DNA of 64,000 nt, taken from assembly GCA_934631005.1 (NCBI GenBank), contig CAKTXA010000012.1:1-64000 (forward strand). The letters run 5' to 3'. Below the pieces are notes generated by a model. It was not told the DNA's origin, did not search any database, and saw only the letters and a list, made by a program, of their open reading frames with translations. The DNA comes from an uncultured Oscillospiraceae bacterium. Lineage in GTDB: Bacteria > Bacillota > Clostridia > Oscillospirales > Oscillospiraceae. Position 1 is the first letter of the stretch; each line of letters begins with the position of its first letter. A program made the translations under genes and the position numbers. This document shows, one piece after another, positions 53,769 to 62,233 of the stretch.

Positions 53769-55136
53769 ATGGCATTTGAAGGACTTACCGAAAAGCTCTC
53801 CGCCGCGTTCAAAAAGCTCCGCGGCAAGGGGCGGCTGACCGAAGCCGACGTCAAGGAGTCCATGCGCGAGATCCGTCTTGCGCTGCTGGAGGCCGACGTC
53901 AGCTATAAGGTCGTCAAGGACTTTATCAAAAAGGTCACCGACCGCGCCGTGGGCACGGATGTGCTGGAAAGCCTGACACCGGCGCAGATGATCGTGAAGA
54001 TCGTCAACGAAGAGCTCACCGCCCTCATGGGCAGCGACAACCAAAAGATCAAGATCGCCTCGCAGCCGCCTACGATCGTGATGATGGTGGGTCTGCAGGG
54101 CGCGGGCAAAACGACCAACGGCGCCAAGCTCGCGGGCCTGTTCAAAAAGCAGGGCAAAAATCCCCTGCTCGCCGCGTGCGATGTGTACCGCCCCGCCGCC
54201 ATCAAGCAGCTGCAGGTCGTGGGCGCACAGCTCGGCATCCCGGTGTTTGAGATGGGCCAGAACGACCCGGTGGACATCGCAAAGGCCGCCGTGCAGCACG
54301 CCGTGCGGCACGGAAATGACATGGTCTTTCTCGATACCGCCGGCCGCCTGCACATCGACGAAGCGCTCATGGACGAGCTCAAGGCCATCAAGGCCGCGGT
54401 GAATCCCCATGAGATCATGCTGGTGGTGGACGCCATGACCGGTCAGGACGCCGTGAACGCCGCGCAGGCCTTCAATGAAGCGCTCGACATCAGCGGCGTG
54501 CTGCTCTCCAAGCTCGACGGCGACGCCCGCGGCGGCGCGGCGCTGTCCGTCAAGGCCGTCACCGGCAAGCCCGTCAAGTTCATCGGCGTGGGCGAAAAGC
54601 TCGACCAGATCGAGCCGTTCCACCCCGGGCGCATGGCGTCCCGCATTCTCGGCATGGGCGATGTGCTCACGCTCATCGAAAAGGCCGAGGCCGCGTTCGA
54701 CCAGAAAAAGGCCGAGGAGCTGGAAAAGAAGCTCCGCACCAATAAATTCACCCTTGCCGATTTCTACGATCAGCTCGTCCAGCTCAAGGGCATGGGCGGC
54801 TTGCAGGACCTGGCCGGGATGCTGCCGGGCATGAACGCCGGGGCGCTCAAAAATGCGCAGATCGACGAGAGCGCGCTGGCGCGCACCGAGGCCATCATCC
54901 AGTCGATGACGCCCTATGAGCGCGAGAATCCCGCGTGCCTGAATCACAGCCGCAAGCGCCGCGTGGCGGCGGGCGCTGGCGTGAAGGTCGAGGAGATCAA
55001 CCGCCTGCTCAAGCAGTTCGACATGATGAACCAGATGATGAAGCAGTTCTCCGGCCCCGGCGCGGGCAAAAAGCTCAAGCGCATGGGCGGAAAATTCGGC
55101 GGTCTCGGCGGCTTCGGCGGCCTGCCCGGAATGTAA
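53769..55136 (+). CDS. ffh: Signal recognition particle GTPase Ffh
   Basis: Binds signal sequences emerging from ribosomes and the 4.5S/6S-type SRP RNA, and delivers them to FtsY at the membrane. The 455-residue protein has an N-domain and a GTPase domain with the P-loop GLQGAGKT (108-115), DTAGRLH and SKLDGDARGGAAL. A methionine-rich M domain ends in MMNQMMKQFSG and KLKRMGGKFGG. The RNA-binding SRKRR-type motif appears as HSRKRRVAAGAG. AAGGAG lies upstream. Confidence 0.98.
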   Translation: MAFEGLTEKLSAAFKKLRGKGRLTEADVKESMREIRLALLEADVSYKVVKDFIKKVTDRAVGTDVLESLTPAQMIVKIVNEELTALMGSDNQKIKIASQPPTIVMMVGLQGAGKTTNGAKLAGLFKKQGKNPLLAACDVYRPAAIKQLQVVGAQLGIPVFEMGQNDPVDIAKAAVQHAVRHGNDMVFLDTAGRLHIDEALMDELKAIKAAVNPHEIMLVVDAMTGQDAVNAAQAFNEALDISGVLLSKLDGDARGGAALSVKAVTGKPVKFIGVGEKLDQIEPFHPGRMASRILGMGDVLTLIEKAEAAFDQKKAEELEKKLRTNKFTLADFYDQLVQLKGMGGLQDLAGMLPGMNAGALKNAQIDESALARTEAIIQSMTPYERENPACLNHSRKRRVAAGAGVKVEEINRLLKQFDMMNQMMKQFSGPGAGKKLKRMGGKFGGLGGFGGLPGM

Positions 55137-55206
55137 AAACAATCGTCGTTTCAGCTTTCAGCTTTACGAATATAAAACACAATGATTTTTGGAGGAAAGA
55201 AACAAC

Positions 55207-55443
55207 ATGGTCAAGATCAGACTCAGAAGAATGGGCGCTAAGAAAAATCCGTACTACCGCATCGTCGTGGCTGACTCCCACTTCCCGCGCGATGGCCGCT
55301 TCATCGAAGAGATCGGCACCTACGATCCGAAAAACGACTCTGCTGTCACCATCGACGCCGAGAAGGCCAAGCAGTGGATCAAGAACGGCGCACAGCCGAC
55401 CGACACCGTCCGCGGGCTGCTGAAAAAGGCGAACGTCCTGTAA
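55207..55443 (+). CDS. rpsP: 30S ribosomal protein S16
   Basis: A 78-residue small-subunit protein with the family opening [20 protein letters not shown] and the later IGTYDPK and [12 protein letters not shown]. The start at 55207 follows GGAGG by 11 bases; the in-frame ATG at 55189 would put that site inside the gene. It is downstream of ffh, as in Bacillus. Confidence 0.97.
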   Translation: MVKIRLRRMGAKKNPYYRIVVADSHFPRDGRFIEEIGTYDPKNDSAVTIDAEKAKQWIKNGAQPTDTVRGLLKKANVL

Positions 55444-55466
55444 GGCGCCGCGAAAGAGGTCAGTCT

Positions 55467-55694
55467 ATGAAAGAACTTTTGCTGTACATGGCAAAGAGCT
55501 TGGTTGACAATCCCGATCAGGTCGAAGTCAATGAGATCGACGGGGACGTGACTGTGCTGGAGCTCCGGGTCGCCCCGGAGGACATGGGCAAGCTCATCGG
55601 CCGTCAGGGCCGGATCGCCAAAGAGATCCGCGCCATCATCAAGTCGGTCGCCCAGAGAAACGGCAAAAAAGTCTCCGTTGAGATCCTGGATTAA
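55467..55694 (+). CDS. khpA: KH-domain RNA-binding protein KhpA (YlqC)
   Basis: A 75-residue protein consisting of one KH domain, with the RNA-binding loop GRQG at 45-48 in GKLIGRQGRIAKEIRAI. KhpA binds many RNAs and, with KhpB/EloR, affects cell elongation in relatives. GAAAGAGG precedes the start. It usually sits between rpsP and rimM-trmD; here a terminator follows directly and rimM/trmD are absent. Confidence 0.95.
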   Translation: MKELLLYMAKSLVDNPDQVEVNEIDGDVTVLELRVAPEDMGKLIGRQGRIAKEIRAIIKSVAQRNGKKVSVEILD

Positions 55695-55700
55695 AGCATA

Positions 55701-55735
55701 AACCCGCTGCTCCAAACGGAGCAGCGGGTTTTTAT
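55701..55735. terminator. Bidirectional terminator between khpA and the acetyltransferase
   Basis: A perfect 14-bp stem (55701-55714 with 55719-55732), with T-run on the plus side, between convergent genes. Confidence 0.92.
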
Positions 55736-55738
55736 CTG

Positions 55739-56374
55739 TCAATCCCGGATGTTTCGGATTTTGGTGAGGTCACCGCTGCACAGCGCGTCCAGATTGCGGA
55801 AAATTTTGTCCGCATCCCAGTCCCACCAGCGCAGCGCCAGCAGATATTCCGTCAGCTCGTCGTCAAATCGCCGCCGGATCACCCGGCAGGGATCGCCGCC
55901 CGCCACGCAGTATGGCGGGACATCGCTCGCTACCACAGAATTGGCGGCAATGATCGCGCCGTCGCCGATGTTCACGCCCGGCATCACCGTCACGTTTTGC
56001 CCGATCCATACATCGTTTCCGACGACTGTGTCGCCCTTGAGCGGCAGGTCGCTGAGCGCCGGGGCAAATTGCTCCCAGCCGTGCCCCATGATGTTGAATG
56101 GATATGTCGTGACGCTGCCCATGCGATGGTTCGCGCCGTTCATCACAAATTCAATACCCCTTGCGATGGCGCAGAATTTGCCGATGATCAGCCTGTCGCC
56201 CAGAAATTCGTAGTGGTGCGTCACGTGCTCCTCAAATCGCTCCGCCCCGTCCACGTCGTCGTAGTAGGTGTAGTCGCCGATGAGGATGTTCGGGCGGGTG
56301 ATGACATTTTTGATGAATACGATCTGCTTCAGCGCCTCATTCGGATAGCACTGCCCCGGATCAGGACCGATCAT
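55739..56374 (-). CDS. Vat/XAT-type hexapeptide O-acetyltransferase
   Basis: A 211-residue left-handed beta-helix acetyltransferase of the xenobiotic acetyltransferase class, closely patterned on Vat enzymes that O-acetylate streptogramin A. It keeps the catalytic His83 in MNGANHRM and the family sequences GKFCAI, YPFNIMGHGWE, LPLKGDTVVGNDVWIG, GDGAIIAANSVV and a C-terminal WWDWDADKI. The substrate is not proven, since many gut clostridial homologues are uncharacterised. The start at 56374 has GGGGAG upstream; a GTG at 56392 is possible. It follows the trigger-factor-like gene by 33 bases and may be its last cotranscribed partner. No leader-peptide attenuator is visible. Confidence 0.85.
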   Translation of the reverse strand: MIGPDPGQCYPNEALKQIVFIKNVITRPNILIGDYTYYDDVDGAERFEEHVTHHYEFLGDRLIIGKFCAIARGIEFVMNGANHRMGSVTTYPFNIMGHGWEQFAPALSDLPLKGDTVVGNDVWIGQNVTVMPGVNIGDGAIIAANSVVASDVPPYCVAGGDPCRVIRRRFDDELTEYLLALRWWDWDADKIFRNLDALCSGDLTKIRNIRD

Positions 56375-56407
56375 CGCGTCAACTCCCCTCACAGCAGAAT
56401 CACATTT

Positions 56408-57373
56408 TTATTCTTTTATGGGCTGTGCCGGTTTTTCGGTTACTTCGGCGTGGGTGCGGACGAAGTGGATGGCCTTTTTGAGCCGGGCGTTCTGGCGGAC
56501 GGCGCGGTCAAATTCGTCGGTCACATAGGGCCTCAGCTGCTCCATGGTCACGCCGTTCTGGCGGCACACGGCGGCATATTCCTGCGCCAGCTCCGCCTCG
56601 GTCTCCTGCAATCCCTCCAGCGCGGCGATGCGCTCGGCTGTTTTCTGGATACGCAGGCTCATCTCGGCCTCGGGCCGGGCGTCGCTGCGAAGCTGATCCA
56701 TCGTGCTGCCGGTGAACTGGCAATACTGCTCCAGCGTCAGGCCGCGCTGCGCCAGCTGCGCCTGCACGGTCTGCAGCTGCGCGTCCACGGCCTCGCGGAG
56801 CTCATCGTCCGTCGGCGTAAAGTCGAGCGTGGCCGCCGCCTGCCGCATCAGGCGGTCCTGCAGCTCCATCTCCGCCCGCTCGTCGTAAAATTCCCGCAGG
56901 CTCTGGCGCATTTTTTCGCGCATTTCGGCATAATTTTCGCACTGGCCGACCTCTTTAGCAAACGTATCGTCCAGCGCATACGGCGTCCGCTCGCGCAGCT
57001 CGTGCACGGTGCAGGCGAACTCCGCGTCCTTTCCCGCAAGCTCCGTCGCACGGTAGTCCTTGGGGAAAGTCACGCGGACGGTGACGCTGTCGCCGGGCTT
57101 GTGGCCGATGAGCTGGTCCTCAAAGCCGGGGATGAACATTCCGCTGCCAAGCCGAAGCGTCTGCCCCTGCGCCGTGCCGCCCTCAAACGGCACGCCGTCC
57201 ACGCTCCCGGCGTAGTCCAGCACGACCTCGTCGCCCGCCTGCGCGGCGCGATCGGTGATGGGGCGCACGCGCGGCGTCTGCTGCTGCAGCTTTGCCAGCT
57301 GGCGGTCGACCTCGGCGTCCGTCACCGCGACCTTCTCCAGCGTACCCTTGAGATTTTTATAGATCAGTTCCAA
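56408..57373 (-). CDS. Trigger-factor-like protein lacking the ribosome-binding domain
   Basis: A 321-residue protein that starts with a short linker and goes straight into the FKBP-type prolyl isomerase domain (about 47-125: GDEVVLDYAGSVDG, GSGMFIPGFEDQL, PKDYRATELAGKDAEF). The helical chaperone domain of trigger factor follows (about 130-310). Canonical Tig is about 430 residues with an N-terminal domain carrying the ribosome-binding FRGFRP loop; this is missing. It is therefore unlikely to work at the ribosome exit and may instead help fold or mature a partner from this operon. The start is TTG at 57373 with AAGGAG 7 bases upstream. Confidence 0.85.
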   Translation of the reverse strand: MELIYKNLKGTLEKVAVTDAEVDRQLAKLQQQTPRVRPITDRAAQAGDEVVLDYAGSVDGVPFEGGTAQGQTLRLGSGMFIPGFEDQLIGHKPGDSVTVRVTFPKDYRATELAGKDAEFACTVHELRERTPYALDDTFAKEVGQCENYAEMREKMRQSLREFYDERAEMELQDRLMRQAAATLDFTPTDDELREAVDAQLQTVQAQLAQRGLTLEQYCQFTGSTMDQLRSDARPEAEMSLRIQKTAERIAALEGLQETEAELAQEYAAVCRQNGVTMEQLRPYVTDEFDRAVRQNARLKKAIHFVRTHAEVTEKPAQPIKE

Positions 57374-57385
57374 AGTCGTACTCCT

Positions 57386-58006
57386 TTACATCTGCATCCT
57401 GATCGCGGTGATGAGCAGGTCGCCCGCCACCACGCGGTCCTCGGCGGCAAAGCCGCCCGCAAAATTGTCGGTATAGAGGATCTGGCTGTTCGGGGGAAAT
57501 TCGTCGTCCCCGGCCCAGACCATGATCTGCATCCGGTAGCCCGGCAGAAGGGTAAATTCATACCCCGCGTCGCCGTGCGAAAGCCGCAGCGCGCCCATTT
57601 TTTCACACGCAGCGGAAAACGCCGCGGCGCGCGTGCCGAACGAGAACGCCGCGCGGGTCAGGCACCGGCCGGTGTAGGGCTTTATGTACATCTCGCCCCA
57701 CGGCATCTCGCGGAAGGTCACAAAGCGGTTCGACGGCTGCGCCGCGCTGCCCTCCAGCAAAAAGCGCAGCAAAAACGTCTGGCACGGCAGGCTGCCGAGT
57801 GCGAGCGCGCGGTCGCTATCCGCCTCGATGGCGTATTCCGGCCAGTGCAGGCGATACGTCGTGCCGAGCAGGCACAGGGTAAATACGCCCGTCTGCTCGT
57901 CAAATTCCGCGCCGGTGCGGCGCGCCGTTTCGCCGGGATCGAGCACGCGGTAGCGCGCCAGATAGTGCTCAAACGGCACCTGTTCCTTGTTGTTCTGAAT
58001 TTCCAT
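57386..58006 (-). CDS. DUF3786 domain protein
   Basis: A 206-residue soluble protein of the DUF3786 family, of unknown activity, often found near corrinoid or iron-sulfur redox genes in anaerobes. Recognisable blocks are VPFEHYLARYRVL at the start, LHWPEYAI, FVTFREMPWGEMYIKP and VMVWAGDDEFPP-like MVWAGDDEFPP near residue 165. It starts 3 bases after the RACo-like gene, with AGGAG upstream, implying joint expression. Confidence 0.8.
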   Translation of the reverse strand: MEIQNNKEQVPFEHYLARYRVLDPGETARRTGAEFDEQTGVFTLCLLGTTYRLHWPEYAIEADSDRALALGSLPCQTFLLRFLLEGSAAQPSNRFVTFREMPWGEMYIKPYTGRCLTRAAFSFGTRAAAFSAACEKMGALRLSHGDAGYEFTLLPGYRMQIMVWAGDDEFPPNSQILYTDNFAGGFAAEDRVVAGDLLITAIRMQM

Positions 58007-58009
58007 CGC

Positions 58010-59932
58010 TCACTCCTGTACGCTCGACGGGAACAGCCCCGCATCGGTGTGCGGCAGGAAGCACGCCGCCACAAATTCGTCCATATACCCCGGGTGGGTG
58101 GACAGCTCCAGATACGTCATGCCCTGCGCCAGCTCGTGGATCTTTTCATCCGCCGCGTCGGAGAGCGTCATGGCATACGCGCCCGCGAGCGACGAGTTGC
58201 CCACGTATTCAAACAGCGACCGGTCAATATCCGGCAGCATACCGATGCGCACGGCGTTTTCCATATTGATGCCCGAGCCGATGCCGCCCGCGACGTACAC
58301 ATGCTCCAGCACACTCACGTCCATATCGAGCGAGGCGAGCATCGTGTGGATGGCCGAGAAGATGGCCGCCTTGGCGCGGATGAACGACTCGATGTCGACC
58401 TCCGTAATGGCGATCTCGCGGCCGGTCTCGCTCTCGGCAGCGCTTGCGAGGATGTAGCGGCCCATGCCGTGCGCGTCGCGCTGCACGCGCGCGCCCTCGC
58501 GCACGAACTGCCCCTTGGCGGAGATGATCGACGTGCGGTACAGCTCCGCAATGACGTCGATGATGCCGGAGCCGCACAGGCCCACGGGCTTCTGCCCCGC
58601 CTCGCCCACGATCTTGAGCGTGGGATCCATCGTTTCCTTATCAATGGTCACGGCTTCGATCGCGCCGTCGGTGGCGCGCATACCGCAGGAGATGTCGCCG
58701 CCCTCAAAGGCGGGGCCCGCCGAGCAGGCGCAGGACATCATAAAGTCGCGGTTGCCGAACACGAGCTCGCCGTTCGTGCCGAGGTCGATGAACAGCGAGA
58801 ACTCATCCTGGTTCCAAAGTCCCGTTGTGAACGCGCCGGCGGTAATATCGCCGCCCACGTAGGAGCCGATGTTGGGCGCGAGCCGCACCTGCGCCGCCGG
58901 GTTCGCGGGCAGCCGCAGCTCCTGCGCCTGCAGGCCGTCCCACCGAAAGAACGTGGGGATGTACGGCTCCATGCGCACGGGGTTCGCGTCCACGCCCAGC
59001 AGCAGATGGTTCATCGTGGTGTTGGACGCGATGCTCATGCGCAAAATGCGCCCCGCCGCCGTCCCGGCGGCCTTGCACATCACGGCGATGAGCGGCAGCA
59101 GCGTCTCCTTGACGATGGCGTCCTGCAGCCTTGCCACGCCGCCGGGCTTCTGCTGCTCGACGATGCGGTTGATGACGTCCGCACCGTAGCGGATCTGCCC
59201 GTTGCCGGAGGACGCCTTTGCCTTAATTTCGCCCGTTTTCAGGTCAAGCAGCACGCCCGTCACGGTCGTGGTGCCGATGTCGATGGCGCAGCCGTACATC
59301 GGCTGCTCATCCGCCGTCACGTCCAGCACGGTCAGGACGTTATTTTCCACAAGGCCCGCGGCAAACACATGGAAATTCCCCTCGCGCAGCGTGTGCGCGA
59401 GCTTTTTGACGGCGGGATAGCGCAGCTTCACCTCGTCATAGCCCTGCGCCTGCAGCGCCCAGATCAGGCGCTCGGTGTCGGGCATGGTGTCGTCCAGCGT
59501 CGGCTCGTCCATGGTGAGCTCGACCTGCACGAACGTGTTTTCATACGGGATGCCCGCCGCGCGCACCTTTTCCTCCAGCGCGCGGAAGATCTCCAGCTCC
59601 TGCGGAGACGAGAGATCCGCCGTTTTCATGCGGCTCTGGTACGCGGACGCGATGTCCGGCACCATCACGACCACATCGGACGCGACCTTGCTCGCGCAGC
59701 TCAGGCGCCAGCCGTCGGCGTACTCCTCCTCGGTGATGTGGCCGGTCTTGGGGCCCTCTACCGTGCCCTCCAGCAGCTTCACGCGGCACTTGCCGCACGA
59801 GCCGTTGCCGGAGCACGGCGCGTCGATGGCGACGTTGGCACTGCGCGCCACGTCCAGCAGCGTAGAATCGGGCGCCGCCGTGACCACGACCTCGGGCGCG
59901 TTATTTTCAAAGCGGAATGTGACCTGATACAT
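58010..59932 (-). CDS. RACo-like 2Fe-2S/ASKHA protein (DUF4445)
   Basis: A 640-residue protein with an N-terminal plant-type [2Fe-2S] domain (Cys40, Cys46, Cys49 in CSGNGSCGKC, and Cys79) and a large ASKHA ATPase-like domain starting IDIGTTTVTGVLLDL (about 215), with LFIDLGTNGELV later. RACo proteins use ATP to reactivate corrinoid methyl-transfer proteins by electron transfer to oxidised cobalamin. No corrinoid protein or methyltransferase is adjacent here, so the target is open. AAAGGA precedes the start. Confidence 0.88.
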   Translation of the reverse strand: MYQVTFRFENNAPEVVVTAAPDSTLLDVARSANVAIDAPCSGNGSCGKCRVKLLEGTVEGPKTGHITEEEYADGWRLSCASKVASDVVVMVPDIASAYQSRMKTADLSSPQELEIFRALEEKVRAAGIPYENTFVQVELTMDEPTLDDTMPDTERLIWALQAQGYDEVKLRYPAVKKLAHTLREGNFHVFAAGLVENNVLTVLDVTADEQPMYGCAIDIGTTTVTGVLLDLKTGEIKAKASSGNGQIRYGADVINRIVEQQKPGGVARLQDAIVKETLLPLIAVMCKAAGTAAGRILRMSIASNTTMNHLLLGVDANPVRMEPYIPTFFRWDGLQAQELRLPANPAAQVRLAPNIGSYVGGDITAGAFTTGLWNQDEFSLFIDLGTNGELVFGNRDFMMSCACSAGPAFEGGDISCGMRATDGAIEAVTIDKETMDPTLKIVGEAGQKPVGLCGSGIIDVIAELYRTSIISAKGQFVREGARVQRDAHGMGRYILASAAESETGREIAITEVDIESFIRAKAAIFSAIHTMLASLDMDVSVLEHVYVAGGIGSGINMENAVRIGMLPDIDRSLFEYVGNSSLAGAYAMTLSDAADEKIHELAQGMTYLELSTHPGYMDEFVAACFLPHTDAGLFPSSVQE

Positions 59933-59969
59933 GGGTTTTCTTCCTTTCTATTTACATTTTAACGGTTCT

Positions 59970-60488
59970 TCAGTTTGCCTCGTGCAATGCCTTCTTGAGC
60001 ACCGGCACGATCGCCAGCGCGACCGCCGCGCCGATGAGTGCCGTGACGAGCTGCAGCCAGGAGAACATGGTCGAAAACATGATGATCTGCTTCTGACTCA
60101 GCGGCAGGACGCTGCACAGCAGCTTCACCACCAGCAGATACAGCGCCAAAAACTTTGCGATCGCCGCCACGGGCGACGCGATGAGCCGCCCCTTCGGCGC
60201 GCGGGCGCGCGAGAGAATGAGCACATACACGGCGTTTCCCACAGCGATCATCGGCACCACGGCGATGAGCTGCGGCCCCACGCCCAGCAAAAACGCCGCA
60301 AACGGCGACACGATTGCCACCGCCAGCGCGCCCCACGGCCCGGCCATCCACGCCGCCACGGCCAGCACCGCATTCACGCACGAGCCGGTCACAAGCTGCC
60401 CCGCCGCCTTCGTGGCCGCCTGCAGCACCACCAGCAGCGCCAGCAGCACCGCCGTGCGCACGAGCAGACGGATATTTCTGTTTTTCAT
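59970..60488 (-). CDS. ECF transporter S component
   Basis: A 172-residue membrane protein with about five to six hydrophobic helices and the polar pattern of energy-coupling-factor substrate-binding subunits. It would share EcfA/A'/T modules encoded elsewhere. The substrate is not recognisable. The context (hydrogenase-like and RACo-like genes) suggests a vitamin or cofactor, but this is inference only. GGAGG precedes the start. Confidence 0.8.
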   Translation of the reverse strand: MKNRNIRLLVRTAVLLALLVVLQAATKAAGQLVTGSCVNAVLAVAAWMAGPWGALAVAIVSPFAAFLLGVGPQLIAVVPMIAVGNAVYVLILSRARAPKGRLIASPVAAIAKFLALYLLVVKLLCSVLPLSQKQIIMFSTMFSWLQLVTALIGAAVALAIVPVLKKALHEAN

Positions 60489-60509
60489 CGGTTTTTCCTC
60501 CGTATTCGC

Positions 60510-62012
60510 TCAGTTCAGCGTGTCAGCCAGAGTGCTGTAGGCGCTCTCGTCACACTGCGTGCCCGCCGCCTGCTGCATATGCTTTTGCAGCTGCCGTGCC
60601 GCGCTGGACGCGGCGATGACCGTGCCCGCGCCCGCAACGCAGCCGCCGGGGCACGCCATGCCCTCGAGCAGATACCCGTCGAGCTTGCCCGCCTTGGCGA
60701 GCATCAGGAGCTTTCTGCACTCGCGCAGGCCGTCGGCGCGCTGGGTCTTGAATGCGGCACCGGGGTGCTCCTTTTCGATCAGCCCCTGCACCGCGGCGGC
60801 CACGCCGCCGGCTACGGCAAAGCCGCGGCCCGCGCTCGTCCCGTCCGTGAGGTCTTCTTCGGCCTCCAGCGCGGAGAAGTCGATCTCCTTCGCCTCAAAA
60901 ATTCCCATCAGCTCTTCATACGTCAGCACAAAATCGACGTCGGTGCGGATCTCGTGATCCATCGCCTCCAGCTTTTTCGCCGCGCACGGGCCCACGAACA
61001 CGACCTTGCAGCCCGGATGCTCGCGCTTGGCCAGCCGCGCGGTGTAGACCATGGGCGTATACGTCATGGAGATGTTGCCGGACTCCGCCGGGAACAGCCG
61101 CCGCGCCATCATCCGCCACGACGGGCAGCAGGACGTCGCCATGAACCGCTGCGTCTGCGGCACCTTTTCCAGATAGTCCCGCGCCTCCTCGATGGCGCAG
61201 ATGTCCGCGCCCACCGCGACCTCCATCACCCCGGCAAAGCAGAGCTGCTTCATCGCGGCCACAAATTTCGGCACCGTCACGTTCTGCCCGAACTGGCCGA
61301 TGAACGACGGGGCCACGATGGCGATGACCTCGTTGCCCTCCAGCATGGAGCGGATGACCTGATAGATCTGGCTCTTGTCCACGATCGCGCCGAACGGGCA
61401 GCTCACCAGACACTGGCCGCAGGAGACGCAGCGGTCATAGTTGATCGCCGCCTTGCCGTATTCGTCCACGCCGATGGCGTCCATCCCGCACGCGGCCTGA
61501 CAGGGGCGCTCAAGGTGCACGATGGCGTGATACGGGCACGCGGCAGCGCACTTGCCGCACTTGATGCACTGGCTCTCGGTGATGCGGCTGCGGCCGTTGA
61601 CAAATTTGATCGCGCCCTTGGGGCACACCTGCTGGCACGACGCCGCAAGGCAGCCCTGACACAGCTCGGTCGCAAAATAGCGGTGCGTGGGGCAGGCGTG
61701 ACAGGCGTAGGGGATGATGTTGACCAGCGGCGGCTCATAGTACTGCTCGGCAATGGCCGCCTGATCCATGCCCTCTGTCAGCATCGTGCGCTGCTGCACC
61801 GGCTGCAGAGACAGGCCCATCGCCAGCCGCACGCGCTCGCCCGCGATGGCGCGCTCGAGAAAGACGGATTCCCGGTGCAGCGGGCTGCTGCCGGGGACGA
61901 TCCGGAACGGGATGTCCTCCATCTGCGTGTAGTCGCCCGAATACGCCATCCGCGCGACCTCGGTAAAGACTTTTTTGCGAATATCCGTGATCAAAGACGG
62001 GATCCCTCGCAT
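60510..62012 (-). CDS. [FeFe]-hydrogenase-like protein with ferredoxin domains (group B-like)
   Basis: A 500-residue cytosolic iron-sulfur protein. Three Cys-rich modules for electron-transfer clusters lie at about 104-130 (CHAC, CQGC, CQQVCP), 149-159 (CIKCGKCAAACP) and 195-205 (CVSCGQCLVSCP). The H-cluster motifs follow: P1 TSCCPSW (293-299), P2 GPCAAKK (341-347) and P3 EGMACPGGCVAGAG (450-463). All four cluster-binding cysteines are present. The P2 form (GPC rather than MPC) and the domain order fit group B monomeric enzymes, whose physiological role is poorly known. The start at 62012 has GGAGGG upstream. HydE/F/G maturases are not in this window. Confidence 0.9.
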   Translation of the reverse strand: MRGIPSLITDIRKKVFTEVARMAYSGDYTQMEDIPFRIVPGSSPLHRESVFLERAIAGERVRLAMGLSLQPVQQRTMLTEGMDQAAIAEQYYEPPLVNIIPYACHACPTHRYFATELCQGCLAASCQQVCPKGAIKFVNGRSRITESQCIKCGKCAAACPYHAIVHLERPCQAACGMDAIGVDEYGKAAINYDRCVSCGQCLVSCPFGAIVDKSQIYQVIRSMLEGNEVIAIVAPSFIGQFGQNVTVPKFVAAMKQLCFAGVMEVAVGADICAIEEARDYLEKVPQTQRFMATSCCPSWRMMARRLFPAESGNISMTYTPMVYTARLAKREHPGCKVVFVGPCAAKKLEAMDHEIRTDVDFVLTYEELMGIFEAKEIDFSALEAEEDLTDGTSAGRGFAVAGGVAAAVQGLIEKEHPGAAFKTQRADGLRECRKLLMLAKAGKLDGYLLEGMACPGGCVAGAGTVIAASSAARQLQKHMQQAAGTQCDESAYSTLADTLN

Positions 62013-62097
62013 ATTGACCCTCCATCGGCCCAAAAAATAACCGCGCAGCCCCGTCATGGGCCGCGCGGACGGAGCGCACACTTCTACATTTACACCT

Positions 62098-62125
62098 ATT
62101 ATACCAAATTCCCCGCGCATTGCAA
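62098..62125 (-). promoter_or_regulatory. Promoter of the hydrogenase operon
   Basis: On the minus strand TTGCAA (62120-62125) and TATAAT (62098-62103) are 16 bp apart, 85 bases before the start at 62012. Confidence 0.75.
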
Positions 62126-62170
62126 CCCCCGCGCCCGCCCCGCAGATAAAAAAGCCGCCGCAAAAAGGGG

Positions 62171-62198
62171 TTGCAAAATTTTGAGAAATTGGTATGAT
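62171..62198 (+). promoter_or_regulatory. Promoter of the terminal SLH gene
   Basis: TTGCAA (62171-62176) and TATGAT (62193-62198) are 16 bp apart. It is back-to-back with the hydrogenase promoter and has the same spacing and -35 sequence. Confidence 0.65.
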
Positions 62199-62233
62199 GA
62201 TACTAGTCCATATTTTCTACAGGAGGAATCCTT

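Noticed and set aside
56375..56392. GTG start for the acetyltransferase at 56392
   Set aside because: The GGGGAG ribosome binding site lies downstream of it and fits the ATG at 56374, which also matches the usual Vat N-terminus.
55997..59962. 1321-codon plus-strand open frame across the hydrogenase operon
   Set aside because: It is antisense to the trigger-factor, DUF3786 and RACo-like genes, has a His/Arg-rich composition without domains, and arises from high G+C codon bias.
59970..60488. Naming the ECF S component as a cobalamin or other specific transporter
   Set aside because: No substrate-defining motif could be recognised; the neighbouring RACo-like gene alone is not enough.
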